This document shows, piece after piece, positions 43,759-53,179 of a stretch of 64,000 nt of DNA. The stretch lies in contig NZ_LVEJ01000007.1 of NCBI RefSeq assembly GCF_001648775.1, forward strand, positions 62,001-126,000. The letters are read 5' to 3'. This DNA comes from Pseudomonas fluorescens (GTDB lineage: Bacteria; Pseudomonadota; Gammaproteobacteria; Pseudomonadales; Pseudomonadaceae). The stretch's first letter is position 1. Every line of letters begins with the position of its first letter. The translations under genes and the position numbers were made by a program. The notes beneath the pieces were generated by a model that ran no database searches, had not been told where the DNA came from, and was given only the letters and a program-made list of their open reading frames with translations.

Positions 43759-44418
43759 ATGAAAAACCTGATTGATGGCTTCCTGAAATTCCAGAACGAA
43801 GCGTTTCCGCAACGCACCGAACTGTTCAAACACCTGGCGACCACGCAACACCCAGGCACCCTGTTCATCACCTGTTCCGACAGCCGTGTCGTGCCGGAAC
43901 TGTTGACCCAGCAAGAACCCGGCGAGCTGTTTGTAATCCGCAACGCCGGCAATATCGTGCCGTCCTACAGCCCGCATCCGGGCGGGGTTTCGGCGACAGT
44001 GGAATACGCGGTGGCGGTGCTCGGAGTGACCGACATTGTGATCTGCGGGCACTCGGACTGCGGCGCAATGACCGCGATTGCCCAGTGCAAATGCATGGAT
44101 CATCTGCCCGCCGTCAGCGGCTGGCTGCAGCATGCCGAGTCGGCGAAAGTGGTGAATGAAGCGCGGCCGCATGCCAATGACGCGGCGAAATTGAGCTCGA
44201 TGGTGCGCGAGAATGTGATTGCGCAATTGGCGAACATTCAGACCCACCCAAGTGTGCGTCTGGCCCAGGAGAAAGGCCTGCTGAATCTGCATGGCTGGGT
44301 GTATGACATCGAAACCGGCTCGATCGATGCGCTGTCCTCGGACCGCCGCACGTTTGTGCCGCTGGCTGAGCAACCGGCGACTTGCGCGGTTCATGCGCAA
44401 ACCACGCACGCCGCCTGA
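43759..44418 (+). CDS. cynT: Beta-class carbonic anhydrase
   Basis: 219 residues. Zinc ligands and catalytic dyad visible: ITCSDSRV (Cys39, Asp41, Arg43), [10 protein letters not shown] (His98, Cys101). Rest of the fold [31 protein letters not shown]. Supplies bicarbonate for cyanase and recovers CO2 in the cyanate pathway. SD AAAGGA before the ATG, 12 bp after the DUF2790 gene. A palindrome 17 bp after the stop may end the operon. Confidence 0.95.
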   Translation: MKNLIDGFLKFQNEAFPQRTELFKHLATTQHPGTLFITCSDSRVVPELLTQQEPGELFVIRNAGNIVPSYSPHPGGVSATVEYAVAVLGVTDIVICGHSDCGAMTAIAQCKCMDHLPAVSGWLQHAESAKVVNEARPHANDAAKLSSMVRENVIAQLANIQTHPSVRLAQEKGLLNLHGWVYDIETGSIDALSSDRRTFVPLAEQPATCAVHAQTTHAA

Positions 44419-44434
44419 AGGATCAGTTGAGCCA

Positions 44435-44484
44435 ACACCGACCCTGTGGCGAGGGAACTTGCTCCCTCGCCACAGGGTCGGTGT
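44435..44484. terminator. Long perfect hairpin after cynT (REP-like variant)
   Basis: ACACCGACCCTGTGGCGAGG at the left pairs with its complement on the right around ACTTGC. It separates the convergent cyn and dehydrogenase genes and has the GTGGCGAGGGA..TCCCTCGCCAC core of a repeat class common in pseudomonads; no T run, so it may terminate weakly. Confidence 0.65.
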
Positions 44485-44497
44485 GGATCAACCATCT

Positions 44498-46000
44498 TCA
44501 GCGTTTTACGGTGAGATCGATCTGGCTCATGCGGCTACGAACAGTGAACACACCATCCCCCGAAAGAATCGCACTGCGCGCAAACAACCTCCCGCTCTCC
44601 CAGTTCGAAAGACCCAACTCCGGCTTGTTCAACGCATACTGCCCATCGACCCAACGGGTGATGCCATTACCCACGAACGGCGCATTCACCGCGTTGTAGA
44701 AACGCTCTTGTACGGCGGCATCCTCACTGATCAGCGACACAGTGAACTGCGGGCTGTAGCGATTGAACAGCGCAACCGCCTGATCCAGATCGTCGACGAT
44801 CATCAGGCTGACTTCCGGGGTTTCTTCCCATTCCCACTCGCGGCCCAATTCGGGCTCTGCCAAGGGTTCTGCCAGTGCTTCGGTCTGATAACCCTCGGCG
44901 CGATAGACCTCGACCGACGCGTTCTGCCACTCGCTCGGCAGACAATTTTCACTGCCTTCGACGATGTGCAATTTGCAGCCCTGACCACGCGCACTACCAG
45001 CCTGCTGCAGTGCGTCGAGAAACAACGGCACCAGCTCAGTCGCGCGATCACGCTGGATCAGGCACACGTTTAGGGTGTTACACACCTTGCGATCCAGCGA
45101 GTTGCGCACCACGGCGGCGAAACGTGTGGCATCGGCAGCACGATCGGCGATCAACCATGCGCCACCCGTGCCGTGCAGGCTGACGGCGGTGCCGGCCTGC
45201 TGGGCAATGCTGCCCAACTGACTGACCGCGCGACCCGAACCACGCGCCACCGCCAGCGACAAACGCCGATCAGCGAACATCGCCCAACCGGCGGCATGAT
45301 TGACACTTTCCACCAGCGACACCGCACCGGCCGGCAGCCCGGCGTCAGCCAGTGCCGGGTTCAAGGCGTGCGTGACGATGGCTTGCGCGGTGCCTAGCGC
45401 ATCGCTGCCAATGCGCAGCACGGCGGTGTTGCCGGTGCGCAAGACACCGGCCGCGTCGGCGAACACGTTCGGGCGACCTTCGAAGACAAACGCAACGATG
45501 CCCAATGGCGAGACGACTTGCTCGACCTTCCAGCCGTCGTGCTCGACGCTGCTGATGACTTTGCCGCGCGTGGCGGCGGCATCACGCCAGGCGCGCAGGC
45601 CGGCGATCATGTCGCGGCGCATGCGCTCATCGGCGAACAGTCGCGTGGTGGAACGGCCGCGCGCCTTGGCCCGCTCGATGTCGGCGAGGTTGGCGGATTC
45701 GATCTGCGCCCAGCACTCGGGGGTTTCCAGTCGTTGCGCGAACAGATCAAAAAACTGACTGATCGCCACGTCGGATACCGCCGACAGTGCAGTGAATGCC
45801 GCCGCCGCACGTTCGATCGCCACAGACGCTGCTTGTTGATCGGCCACGGGGATCAGCAGCAACTCGCCACTGACCTGCTCCACCAACAGGTGGTCACCGG
45901 GCTGAAAGCGCGCGGCCAGTTCGGGGCTGACCACGGTGACGCGGTTACCAGCGAAAGGGATCGGCGTGCCAGCGACTAGACGTTCGAGCGCAAGAGACAT
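44498..46000 (-). CDS. ProA-like aldehyde dehydrogenase
   Basis: 500 residues. Glutamate-5-semialdehyde dehydrogenase-type features: RGKVISSVEHDGWKVEQVVS, PLGIVAFVFEGRPNVFADAA, the catalytic cysteine in SLDRKVCNTLNVCLIQRD, and the ending GLSNWESGRLFARSAIL. Cytosolic NAD(P)-dependent enzyme. True ProA is about 420 residues, so this longer relative may act on another semialdehyde. No other proline or arginine gene is adjacent. Converges with cynT. Confidence 0.75.
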   Translation of the reverse strand: MSLALERLVAGTPIPFAGNRVTVVSPELAARFQPGDHLLVEQVSGELLLIPVADQQAASVAIERAAAAFTALSAVSDVAISQFFDLFAQRLETPECWAQIESANLADIERAKARGRSTTRLFADERMRRDMIAGLRAWRDAAATRGKVISSVEHDGWKVEQVVSPLGIVAFVFEGRPNVFADAAGVLRTGNTAVLRIGSDALGTAQAIVTHALNPALADAGLPAGAVSLVESVNHAAGWAMFADRRLSLAVARGSGRAVSQLGSIAQQAGTAVSLHGTGGAWLIADRAADATRFAAVVRNSLDRKVCNTLNVCLIQRDRATELVPLFLDALQQAGSARGQGCKLHIVEGSENCLPSEWQNASVEVYRAEGYQTEALAEPLAEPELGREWEWEETPEVSLMIVDDLDQAVALFNRYSPQFTVSLISEDAAVQERFYNAVNAPFVGNGITRWVDGQYALNKPELGLSNWESGRLFARSAILSGDGVFTVRSRMSQIDLTVKR

Positions 46001-46070
46001 GAAGCGGATTCACCATGCAGGGAGCGGCCGGAAAATGTATAGGAACACAATCCTCCAAAGCAACCGCTAA

Positions 46071-46165
46071 CCCTGTGGGAGCGAGCCTGCTCGCGAAAGC
46101 GGTGGGTCTGATACATCAATGTTGGCTGACCTGACGCCTTCGCGAGCAGGCTCGCTCCCACAGGG
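46071..46165. repeat. REP palindrome pair
   Basis: Inverted REP copies between the dehydrogenase and glutaminase genes, both on the minus strand. Confidence 0.9.
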
Positions 46166-46189
46166 TTTTGTGGTGGTTGTGTGGTCGGA

Positions 46190-47098
46190 TCAGAACACCG
46201 ACCAACCAATCCGCGAACTGAGCATCTCCAGCGCCGCCATCCCCGCCAGCGAATTCCCCGCTGCATTCAACTCCGGCGACCACACGCACACCGTGAATTG
46301 CCCCGGCACCACCGCGACAATCCCGCCACCGACGCCGCTCTTGCCGGGCAAGCCGACGCGATAGGCGAAGTTGCCCGCCTCGTCATACAGCCCGCTGGTG
46401 GCCATGATCGAATTGACCTGCTGGGTCTGGCGCCGGGTGAGGATCTGTTCGCCGCTGTGTTTGCAGAAACCGTCGTTGGCCAGAAAGCAAAAGGCCCGCG
46501 CCAGATCGATGCAACTCATGCGCAAAGCGCAGTGGCTGAAATAGCTGCGTAGCACCGCCTCAACGTCGTTGTGGAAGTTGCCAAACGATTGCATCAGGTA
46601 GGCCATCGCCGCGTTGCGCGCACGGTGCTGGTATTCGGAGTCGGCGACTTTGCCGTCGATCATGATCTGCGGATTGCCCGACAGGCGTCGGACAAAGTCG
46701 CGCATCGACAGGGTTGGTGCGGCAAAGCGCGATTGGTTGATGTCGCAGATCACCAGTGCACCGGCATTGATGAACGGGTTGCGCGGGCGACCGCGTTCAA
46801 ACTCCAGTTGCACCAGCGAATTGAACGGCTGGCCGGACGGCTCATGGCCGAGGCGTTCCCAGATCGCTTCGCCAGAGTGCTCAATCGCCTGCACCAGACT
46901 GAACACCTTGGAAATACTCTGCACCGAGAACAGCGTCTCGGCGTCACCGGCGCAGTGCATTTCGCCGTCGTTGCCGTACACGGCGATGCCCAATTGATTG
47001 GCCGGCACGGTGCCGAGGGCAGGAATGTAGTCAGCCACCTTGCCCTGCCCGATCAAAGGGCGGACAGCGTCAAGGATCTCGTTCAACAGCGCTTGCAT
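46190..47098 (-). CDS. glsA: Glutaminase
   Basis: 302 residues from the ATG at 47098 ([20 protein letters not shown]); the frame extends upstream to 47485 but that part overlaps the GFA gene on the other strand. Serine-hydrolase fold with the Ser-x-x-Lys motif [12 protein letters not shown] (Ser61, Lys64). Further conserved: [24 protein letters not shown], and [17 protein letters not shown] near the end. Converts glutamine to glutamate and ammonia. Length is normal for the family. Confidence 0.92.
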   Translation of the reverse strand: MQALLNEILDAVRPLIGQGKVADYIPALGTVPANQLGIAVYGNDGEMHCAGDAETLFSVQSISKVFSLVQAIEHSGEAIWERLGHEPSGQPFNSLVQLEFERGRPRNPFINAGALVICDINQSRFAAPTLSMRDFVRRLSGNPQIMIDGKVADSEYQHRARNAAMAYLMQSFGNFHNDVEAVLRSYFSHCALRMSCIDLARAFCFLANDGFCKHSGEQILTRRQTQQVNSIMATSGLYDEAGNFAYRVGLPGKSGVGGGIVAVVPGQFTVCVWSPELNAAGNSLAGMAALEMLSSRIGWSVF

Positions 47099-47236
47099 GC
47101 CGGGTTCCGAAGTCTCGCCCCGTGGGATTGCGGGGACACTGGGGCTAGACGCTGCGCCCGCCCGTCGAATCACACCGGCCGGCATCGCGCAGAATGTTCT
47201 AGGCTCAAGCGCACATTCAAAAACGGGAGAGCAACC

Positions 47237-47725
47237 ATGCATCTCGAAGGCTCCTGCCATTGCGGCGAGGTCTCGTTCAGCCTTACCAGCGCCCACCCCT
47301 ACCCTTATCAACGTTGCTATTGCTCGATCTGCCGCAAGACCCAGGGCGGTGGCGGCTATGCGATCAACCTCGGCGGCGACGCGACCAGCCTCAAGGTTCG
47401 CGGGCGCAAACACATCAGCATTTACCACGCGAAGATGAAAGACGCAGGCGACAAACGCGCCCATCGCAGCAGCGCCGAGCGGCATTTCTGTTCACTGTGT
47501 GGCAGCGGCTTGTGGCTGTTCAGCCCGGAGTGGCCGGAGTTGATTCACCCGTTTGCCTCGGCCATCGACACGCCGTTGCCAGTGCCGCCGGAACACACGC
47601 ATTTGATGCTCGGCTCGAAAGCGCCGTGGGTCGAAGTCGACGCCAAAGCCAAAGACCAACAGTTCGACGTCTACCCCGAAGAGTCCATCGCCCAATGGCA
47701 TCAACGCCTTGGATTGACCCGATAG
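47237..47725 (+). CDS. GFA-family (CENP-V/glutathione-dependent formaldehyde-activating) protein
   Basis: 162 residues from the ATG at 47237 (GGGAGA 7 bp upstream); the frame is open further upstream but antisense to glsA. Zinc-binding motifs: SCHCGEVSF, the ligands in [15 protein letters not shown], and [13 protein letters not shown]. The family has a Mss4-like fold with two zinc ions. Role in formaldehyde or S-hydroxymethylglutathione chemistry is known for only some members. Confidence 0.85.
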   Translation: MHLEGSCHCGEVSFSLTSAHPYPYQRCYCSICRKTQGGGGYAINLGGDATSLKVRGRKHISIYHAKMKDAGDKRAHRSSAERHFCSLCGSGLWLFSPEWPELIHPFASAIDTPLPVPPEHTHLMLGSKAPWVEVDAKAKDQQFDVYPEESIAQWHQRLGLTR

Positions 47726-47744
47726 ATCCACGGCAAACACAAAT

Positions 47745-47837
47745 CCCTGTGGGAGCGAGCCTGCTCGCGAAGGCGGCGTTTCAGTCAGTATTTGCGTCGA
47801 CTGACACAGCGCCTTCGCGAGCAAGCTCGCTCCCACA
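47745..47837. repeat. REP palindrome pair
   Basis: Inverted REP copies with about 40 bp between, upstream of the TonB receptor gene. Confidence 0.9.
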
Positions 47838-47955
47838 TTGCCAACTCCATAGGGCATTAAATCTTTGAACTGTTCAGTTCCCTTTTCCCGCACTCGTTCG
47901 GTTAACCCCTCAGAAGCACTTCAACTACCGATCGATTCGATGCAAAGGGATCTCC

Positions 47956-50148
47956 ATGTCGCACGTCCGTTTCGCCCTGTGCCCGCTGGCACTGGCACTG
48001 CTGAGCATTTCTGCCAACGCCGCTGAAAAAACCGACCAGACCTTGCAACTGGGCGCCACCAACATTTCCGCGCAGGGCCTCGGCGCGACCACCGAAGGCA
48101 GCCATGCCTACACCACCGGCGCCATGTCTTCAGCCACCGGCCTGCCGCTATCGATCCGCGAAACTCCGCAGTCGGTAACGGTCATCACTCGCCAGCAAAT
48201 GGACGATCACGGCGTGCAAAGTGTCGGCGATGCGTTGCGCAATACGCCCGGCATTTCCACGCAGAAGTACGACAGCGACCGCACCGAGTTTTCCGCCCGT
48301 GGCCTGGCGATCACCAACTTTCAGTACGACGGCATCAACATTCCCTACGACGGCGTTTACGGCGAGAACCCGAACAACGGTGACGACGCCGCGAGCCTCG
48401 ACCGCATTGAAATCATCAAGGGTGCGACCGGCCTGATGACCGGTTCTGGCGACCCGTCGGCCACCGTCAACCTGATCCGCAAAAAGCCGACCAAGGCATT
48501 CAAAGCCTCGATCAGTGGCACCGTTGGTTCGTGGGATGCCTATCGCACGGTCGGCGATATTTCCGGTTCGCTGACTGATTCAGGCAACGTGCGCGGGCGT
48601 TTTGTCGGCGCGTATTCCGATCAGAATTCCTATCTCGATCACTACAGCCAGCGCAAAGACCTGTTCTACGGCATCCTCGAAGCCGACCTCAGCGACGACA
48701 CCCTGCTGACCTTCGGCATCGACAAATCCAGCACGACGCCACGCGGCTCGTCCTGGACCGGCAACCCGGTGTATTTCGCCGATGGCGGGCGCACAGATTT
48801 CGGGCGGCACTTCAACTCCGCTGCGGACTGGAGTCGCCGCGATTTCGACAACATCACCTACTTCGCCTCCCTGGAACAGGCGCTGGCCAATGACTGGAAA
48901 TTCAAGGTCAGCCTCGACCAGAAAACCACCGATCACGACACGCGCCTGGCCTCGGCCAGCGGTGGCAACCCGAATCGCGCCACCGGCGAAGGCATGTTCA
49001 TGTACTGGGGGCGCTGGGAAGGTCACCGCGTGCAGAACACCGCGGACGTCAACGTCTCCGGCCCTTTCACTTTGGGCGGTCGCGAGCATGAACTGATCGC
49101 CGGGGTGATGACCTCGCACTCGCGCCAGACCGGCGCGACCTACGACACCCGTGCGTTTTCCGAAGTACCGGGGAGCATTTATGACTGGGACGGCAACCTG
49201 CCAAAACAGGACTTCCCGAAGAACGGCAAGTACGAGCGCACCCAAAGCCAGAACGGCATTTACCTGGCCACGCGCCTGCGTCCGACCGACGACTTGTCGG
49301 TGATCCTCGGCAGCCGCTTGAGCACCTTCAAATACAATGAAGATTACCGCTACAACCCCGGCGCCGGTCTCGACGACACCCACACCAGTTACAAGGAACA
49401 TGGGGTGGTCACGCCTTACGCCGGGGTGATCTATGACCTCGACGACACCTACTCGCTGTATGCCAGTTACACCAGCATTTACCAGCCGCAGACCAACAAG
49501 GACGCCAACGGCTCGACCCTCGCCCCGGTCGAGGGCGACAGCTATGAAGCCGGTCTGAAAGCGGCGTATTTCGACGGTCGTTTGAATGCCAGCCTGGCGT
49601 TCTTTCGCATCGAGCAGGATGGCGTCGCCGAATCGATCGGCACCAACGCGGTGACCAACGAAGGCATCTACAAAGCCACCGATGGCGCCACCACCAAAGG
49701 CGTGGAACTGGAACTGGCCGGCGAACTGGCCGAAGGCTGGAACCTCTCCACGGGCTATACCTACGCACGCACCCGCGATGCCGATGAGCAGCGCATGTAC
49801 GGTTATCCGTTGTCGACCACCAAGCCCGAGCACACCGTGCGCACCTTCACCACTTACCGCTTGCCCGGCGTGCTGGACAAGGTCACCGTCGGCGGCGGCG
49901 TGAGCTGGCAGAGCGCGTTCTACGGCAAGATCTACAGCGCCCCGGCCGGCGATTACACGCGCATCAAACAGGGCGGCTACACCCTGGTCGACCTGATGAG
50001 CCGTTATCAGTACAACGAGCACCTGAGCTTCACGGTCAATGCCAACAACGTGTTCGACAAGCGCTACCTCACCGGACTGGGCAACTTCGACACCACGTTC
50101 TATGGTGAGCCGCGCAATGTGATGCTGACCACCCAGTGGGATTTCTGA
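47956..50148 (+). CDS. TonB-dependent siderophore receptor, FhuE-like
   Basis: 730 residues. Signal peptide residues 1-22 (MSHVRFALCPLALALLSISA). Plug domain: IRETPQSVTVITRQQMDDHG, VSGDALRN-type sequence at about 95, RIEIIKGATGLMTGSGDPSA, TVNLIRKKPTKAF. The barrel ends YGEPRNVMLTTQWDF with a C-terminal Phe. The GEPRNV ending and overall sequence resemble ferric hydroxamate (FhuE/coprogen) or ferripyoverdine receptors. No Fur box of the usual 19-bp form was recognised upstream; the nearest AT-rich site is 47880-47900. No sigma factor/anti-sigma pair is adjacent. Confidence 0.88.
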   Translation: MSHVRFALCPLALALLSISANAAEKTDQTLQLGATNISAQGLGATTEGSHAYTTGAMSSATGLPLSIRETPQSVTVITRQQMDDHGVQSVGDALRNTPGISTQKYDSDRTEFSARGLAITNFQYDGINIPYDGVYGENPNNGDDAASLDRIEIIKGATGLMTGSGDPSATVNLIRKKPTKAFKASISGTVGSWDAYRTVGDISGSLTDSGNVRGRFVGAYSDQNSYLDHYSQRKDLFYGILEADLSDDTLLTFGIDKSSTTPRGSSWTGNPVYFADGGRTDFGRHFNSAADWSRRDFDNITYFASLEQALANDWKFKVSLDQKTTDHDTRLASASGGNPNRATGEGMFMYWGRWEGHRVQNTADVNVSGPFTLGGREHELIAGVMTSHSRQTGATYDTRAFSEVPGSIYDWDGNLPKQDFPKNGKYERTQSQNGIYLATRLRPTDDLSVILGSRLSTFKYNEDYRYNPGAGLDDTHTSYKEHGVVTPYAGVIYDLDDTYSLYASYTSIYQPQTNKDANGSTLAPVEGDSYEAGLKAAYFDGRLNASLAFFRIEQDGVAESIGTNAVTNEGIYKATDGATTKGVELELAGELAEGWNLSTGYTYARTRDADEQRMYGYPLSTTKPEHTVRTFTTYRLPGVLDKVTVGGGVSWQSAFYGKIYSAPAGDYTRIKQGGYTLVDLMSRYQYNEHLSFTVNANNVFDKRYLTGLGNFDTTFYGEPRNVMLTTQWDF

Positions 50149-50180
50149 TTCTGGGCTGAAATAAATAGCGCCATGGACGC

Positions 50181-50262
50181 CGCCTTCGCGAGCAGGCTCG
50201 CTCCCACACTGGATTTGTGAACGCCGCAGATCACTGTGGGAGCGAGCCTGCTCGCGAAGGGG
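50181..50262. repeat. REP palindrome pair
   Basis: Inverted REP copies between the convergent TonB receptor and histidine kinase genes. Confidence 0.9.
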
Positions 50263-50281
50263 CCGGCACAGGCCAGCGCAT

Positions 50282-51568
50282 TCAATCCAGATGCGCCCAG
50301 GTCATCCGGAACGACGCCCCACCCCACACCGAATCACCCACTTCAACCTGCCCGCCATGGGACTGCGACACCCGGCGCACCAACGCCAAACCCAGACCAA
50401 ACCCACCCGTACGCCGATCCCGGCTCGCATCCAGCCGCGAGAACGGTTCAAAGATTTTCTCGCGCCCGTCCGCCGGCACACCCGGCCCGTCGTCGTTGAC
50501 GCGCACTTCGTAGTAATCACCGTGACGCACCAGCGTCACTTCGACCCGCTGCTCGGCGTAGCGAATCGCGTTGCGCAACAGATTGATTACCGCGCGCGCC
50601 ATGAAGCGCGGTTCGATGCGCACCGTGTCGAGCTGGCAATCGCCCATGAGCAACTGCACCCCCGCCGCTTCCGCCTCCAGCGCCACACTGCCCACCACGC
50701 TGTCCAGCCAATTGGCGGCTTGAATGTTCTCGCGTTTGATCACCGTCGCGCCGCGTTCAAGGCTGGCGTAGGTCAGCAGTTCGGAAACCATCTCCTCCAG
50801 CTCGCCGAGGTCGGCGTACATGTCGGCAATCAGTTCGCGGTTCTGACTCGCATCCGGCTGCTGCTTGAGCTGATCAAGCTCAAATGAAAGCCGCGCAATC
50901 GGCGTGCGCAGCTCATGGGACACCGCGTTGGTCAATTTACGCTGATTGGCGATCAGCCCCTCGATGCGCGCCGCCATCAGGTTGAAGTGCTCCGCCAGAT
51001 CACGAATGTTCGAACGCTTGGAGAGCTGAATGCGCGCCGCCAGATCGTTATCGCCAAAACGTTCGGCGGCCATGCGCAGTTTCTCCAGGTCACGCCAGTG
51101 CGGGCGCACCCAGAAGAACAGGACGATGCCGATCAGCACCGCCAACATCACGTAGGCCCCCGCGATGTAAAACGGCATCAGACTCGGCTCCGGCGGCAGC
51201 TTGATGCTGAGCAACTGCGAACCGCCGTCAATGTTGCTGATGAACTGTGTGTAGTCGTCGCGGATGACCAGCAGATTCTGCGCCAGTTGGGCCTTTTCCT
51301 CAGGGTTGAGGGCCAATTGATCGGCCTCGACCAGACTCAGCGACAGGCCGTAATGCGGACGCAAATTCTCTAGTTGCCGCTCACGATCCGCGCCCTGGCG
51401 CCCTTGCAGGTGATCGACCAGCGACCACGCCTGACCGCGCACGGCCTCACGGTTGTAAGCCTGCATCTGATTGTCGAGCAATGCGTTAAAGGTGTGTTCG
51501 ACGGTTTGCAGCGCCAATACCAGCCCCACCGTCATGACCAGAAACAGCCCGAGAAATAACCGCAGCAT
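50282..51568 (-). CDS. rstB: Sensor histidine kinase, RstB-like
   Basis: 428 residues. Two membrane helices (residues about 1-20 and 136-158) enclose a periplasmic domain (ISNIDGGSQLLSIKLPPE). HAMP linker, then H-box NAVSHELRTPIARLSFELDQ with phospho-acceptor His, N-box INLLRNAIRYAEQRVEV and G-box VNDDGPGVPADGREKIFEPF, RRTGGFGLGLALVRRVS. Its start abuts the stop of the response regulator gene. Signal not known for Pseudomonas RstB. Confidence 0.85.
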   Translation of the reverse strand: MLRLFLGLFLVMTVGLVLALQTVEHTFNALLDNQMQAYNREAVRGQAWSLVDHLQGRQGADRERQLENLRPHYGLSLSLVEADQLALNPEEKAQLAQNLLVIRDDYTQFISNIDGGSQLLSIKLPPEPSLMPFYIAGAYVMLAVLIGIVLFFWVRPHWRDLEKLRMAAERFGDNDLAARIQLSKRSNIRDLAEHFNLMAARIEGLIANQRKLTNAVSHELRTPIARLSFELDQLKQQPDASQNRELIADMYADLGELEEMVSELLTYASLERGATVIKRENIQAANWLDSVVGSVALEAEAAGVQLLMGDCQLDTVRIEPRFMARAVINLLRNAIRYAEQRVEVTLVRHGDYYEVRVNDDGPGVPADGREKIFEPFSRLDASRDRRTGGFGLGLALVRRVSQSHGGQVEVGDSVWGGASFRMTWAHLD

Positions 51569-52285
51569 CTACAGCTCCCACGCGAACGGATTGAACAGAT
51601 AGCCCTTGCCCCACACGGTCTTGATGCACACCGGTTCACGGGGGTTGTCCTTGAGTTTGTTGCGCAATTTGCTGATGTACACGTCAACGCTGCGGTTGAG
51701 CCCGTCGAAGGCAATCCCGCGCATGCGGTTGAGGATGTCATCGCGCGAAAGAATCTTGCCTGCGGCGCTGGCCAGCAACCACAACAGCTCGAATTCCATG
51801 GTGGTCATTTCGATGATTTCCCCGGCCAGGCGCACTTCGCGACAGCTGCGATCAATGCTCAAGTGGCCGAACTCCATGAAACTGACCACGCTGCTGTCCG
51901 GCACTTGCCGTCGTTGCAGCGCGCGCAAGCGGGCCAGCAACACCGGCGGTTTGATCGGTTTGATCACGTAATCATCGGCGCCGGACTCCAGCCCGAGGAT
52001 ATGGTCGAGGTCATCTTCCTTGGCCGTCAGGATGACGATCGGCGTGTCCGACACGCTACGGATCTCACGGCACACATGCAGACCGCTCTGCCCCGGCAGC
52101 ATCAGGTCGAGCACGACGACTTTCGGCTTGAATTCCAGAAACGCCGCCACGGCCAGATCGCCACGCAGCACCGTGCGCACCTCGTAGCCGTGTTGCTCGA
52201 GGAAGTGCGCGATCAACGCGGCGAGACGCTCATCGTCCTCCACCAGCAGGACTTTGCCAAAACCCAGGTTATCCATAACGCCCAT
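51569..52285 (-). CDS. rstA: OmpR-family response regulator, RstA-like
   Basis: 238 residues; ATG codons at 52285 and 52276 are both possible. Receiver domain with the acidic site VLLVEDDERLAAL, phospho-acceptor in VVVLDLMLPGQSGL, and the RstA-type segment GADDYVIKPIKPPVLLARLR. C-terminal winged HTH VDVYISKLRNKLKDNP ... VWGKGYLF. Pairs with the kinase gene immediately downstream; translation is directly adjacent. A bidirectional terminator separates it from miaE. Confidence 0.88.
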   Translation of the reverse strand: MGVMDNLGFGKVLLVEDDERLAALIAHFLEQHGYEVRTVLRGDLAVAAFLEFKPKVVVLDLMLPGQSGLHVCREIRSVSDTPIVILTAKEDDLDHILGLESGADDYVIKPIKPPVLLARLRALQRRQVPDSSVVSFMEFGHLSIDRSCREVRLAGEIIEMTTMEFELLWLLASAAGKILSRDDILNRMRGIAFDGLNRSVDVYISKLRNKLKDNPREPVCIKTVWGKGYLFNPFAWEL

Positions 52286-52353
52286 CTGCCAGCCATGTGT
52301 GAAGTGGTCGACATTATGGCGGCAATCACCGGTTCGGCGTTTGCTTCAGGCAG

Positions 52354-52381
52354 CAAAAACCGGCCACTGCGGCCGGTTTTC
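52354..52381. terminator. Hairpin upstream of rstA, downstream of miaE
   Basis: AAAACCGGCC and GGCCGGTTTT with loop ACTGC. As it is symmetric with A and T tracts it should terminate miaE transcription (minus strand), and it lies upstream of the rstA start. Confidence 0.85.
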
Positions 52382-52417
52382 GGTGATGTTTCATACTCTT
52401 AAGAGTTTTTAACAATC

Positions 52418-53029
52418 TTACGCAGGCACGCCGCTGTGAAAGCGGAATTCGTCGTCCGGCGACTCGATCAGCTCTTGCTCGGCGGCGCGAACCCTCTCGA
52501 TGACCTGAGCAATATCCTTGGCGTCGCCGTATTGATAGGCCAGTTTCAAGTAACCCTGAAAATGCCGCGCCTCGCTCTTCAGCAGGCCAAAATAGAACTT
52601 GCCGAGTTCTTCGTCCAGGTGCGGCACCAGGGCTTCGAACCGCTCGCAACTGCGCGCTTCGATAAACGCGCCGACCACCAGCGTATCGACCAGTTTCACC
52701 GGTTCATGGCTGCGCACCACTTTGCGCAGGCTCGACGCGTAGCGCCCGGCATGCAGCTGGCGCAGTTCGATCTTGCGCCGTTTCATGATGCGCATGACCT
52801 GCTCGTGGTGCACCAGTTCTTCCCGGGCCAGACGCGACATCATGTTGATCAGGTCGACGTGGGAATGGTACTTGGCTATCAGGCTCAGCGCGGTGCTGGC
52901 GGCCTTGAACTCGCAGTTCTTGTGGTCGATCAGCAGGGTTTCCTGATCGGCCAGTGCAGCCTGAACCCAGGCGTCGGGGGTGTGGCAGCCAAGGAATTCG
53001 TGGATTTCGGGAAGGATCATGGGGCTCAC
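52418..53029 (-). CDS. miaE: tRNA 2-methylthio-N6-isopentenyladenosine hydroxylase
   Basis: 203 residues; the ATG at 53020 (MILPEIHEFLG) is a second possible start. Ferritin-like diiron enzyme: ligands in CEFKAASTA, AREELVHHEQVMRIM, IEARSCERFEAL and KSEARHFQGYLKLA. Hydroxylates ms2i6A-37 in tRNAs reading U-initial codons. Monocistronic, followed by a strong hairpin. Confidence 0.93.
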   Translation of the reverse strand: MSPMILPEIHEFLGCHTPDAWVQAALADQETLLIDHKNCEFKAASTALSLIAKYHSHVDLINMMSRLAREELVHHEQVMRIMKRRKIELRQLHAGRYASSLRKVVRSHEPVKLVDTLVVGAFIEARSCERFEALVPHLDEELGKFYFGLLKSEARHFQGYLKLAYQYGDAKDIAQVIERVRAAEQELIESPDDEFRFHSGVPA

Positions 53030-53096
53030 GGTAAAAGGTGTTCGAGCGAAGGGCGCCGATTATACCGGCCTGCCCGCAGACCACCAGCCACCACCG

Positions 53097-53110
53097 TTGA
53101 TATGCATCAA
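53097..53110. promoter_or_regulatory. Anr/Fnr-type box upstream of the universal stress protein gene
   Basis: TTGATATGCATCAA is a perfect TTGAT-N4-ATCAA palindrome. It lies about 70-83 bp before the usp start, the usual distance for Anr-activated promoters in Pseudomonas, and on the other side about 70 bp before miaE. Anr control of usp genes is known in pseudomonads; assignment here is by position and motif only. Confidence 0.75.
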
Positions 53111-53179
53111 GTCGCAGCCTGATGGACAGCAACTATAGTTGTGCAACGCCGTGCCTTTTCTTTGCTGGAGACTCCGCTC

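Noticed and set aside
46571..47236. Upstream extension of the GFA open frame (384 codons in total) and of the glutaminase frame to 47485
   Set aside because: Both extensions are antisense to the other gene; conserved family N termini and ribosome-binding sites place the starts at 47237 and 47098.
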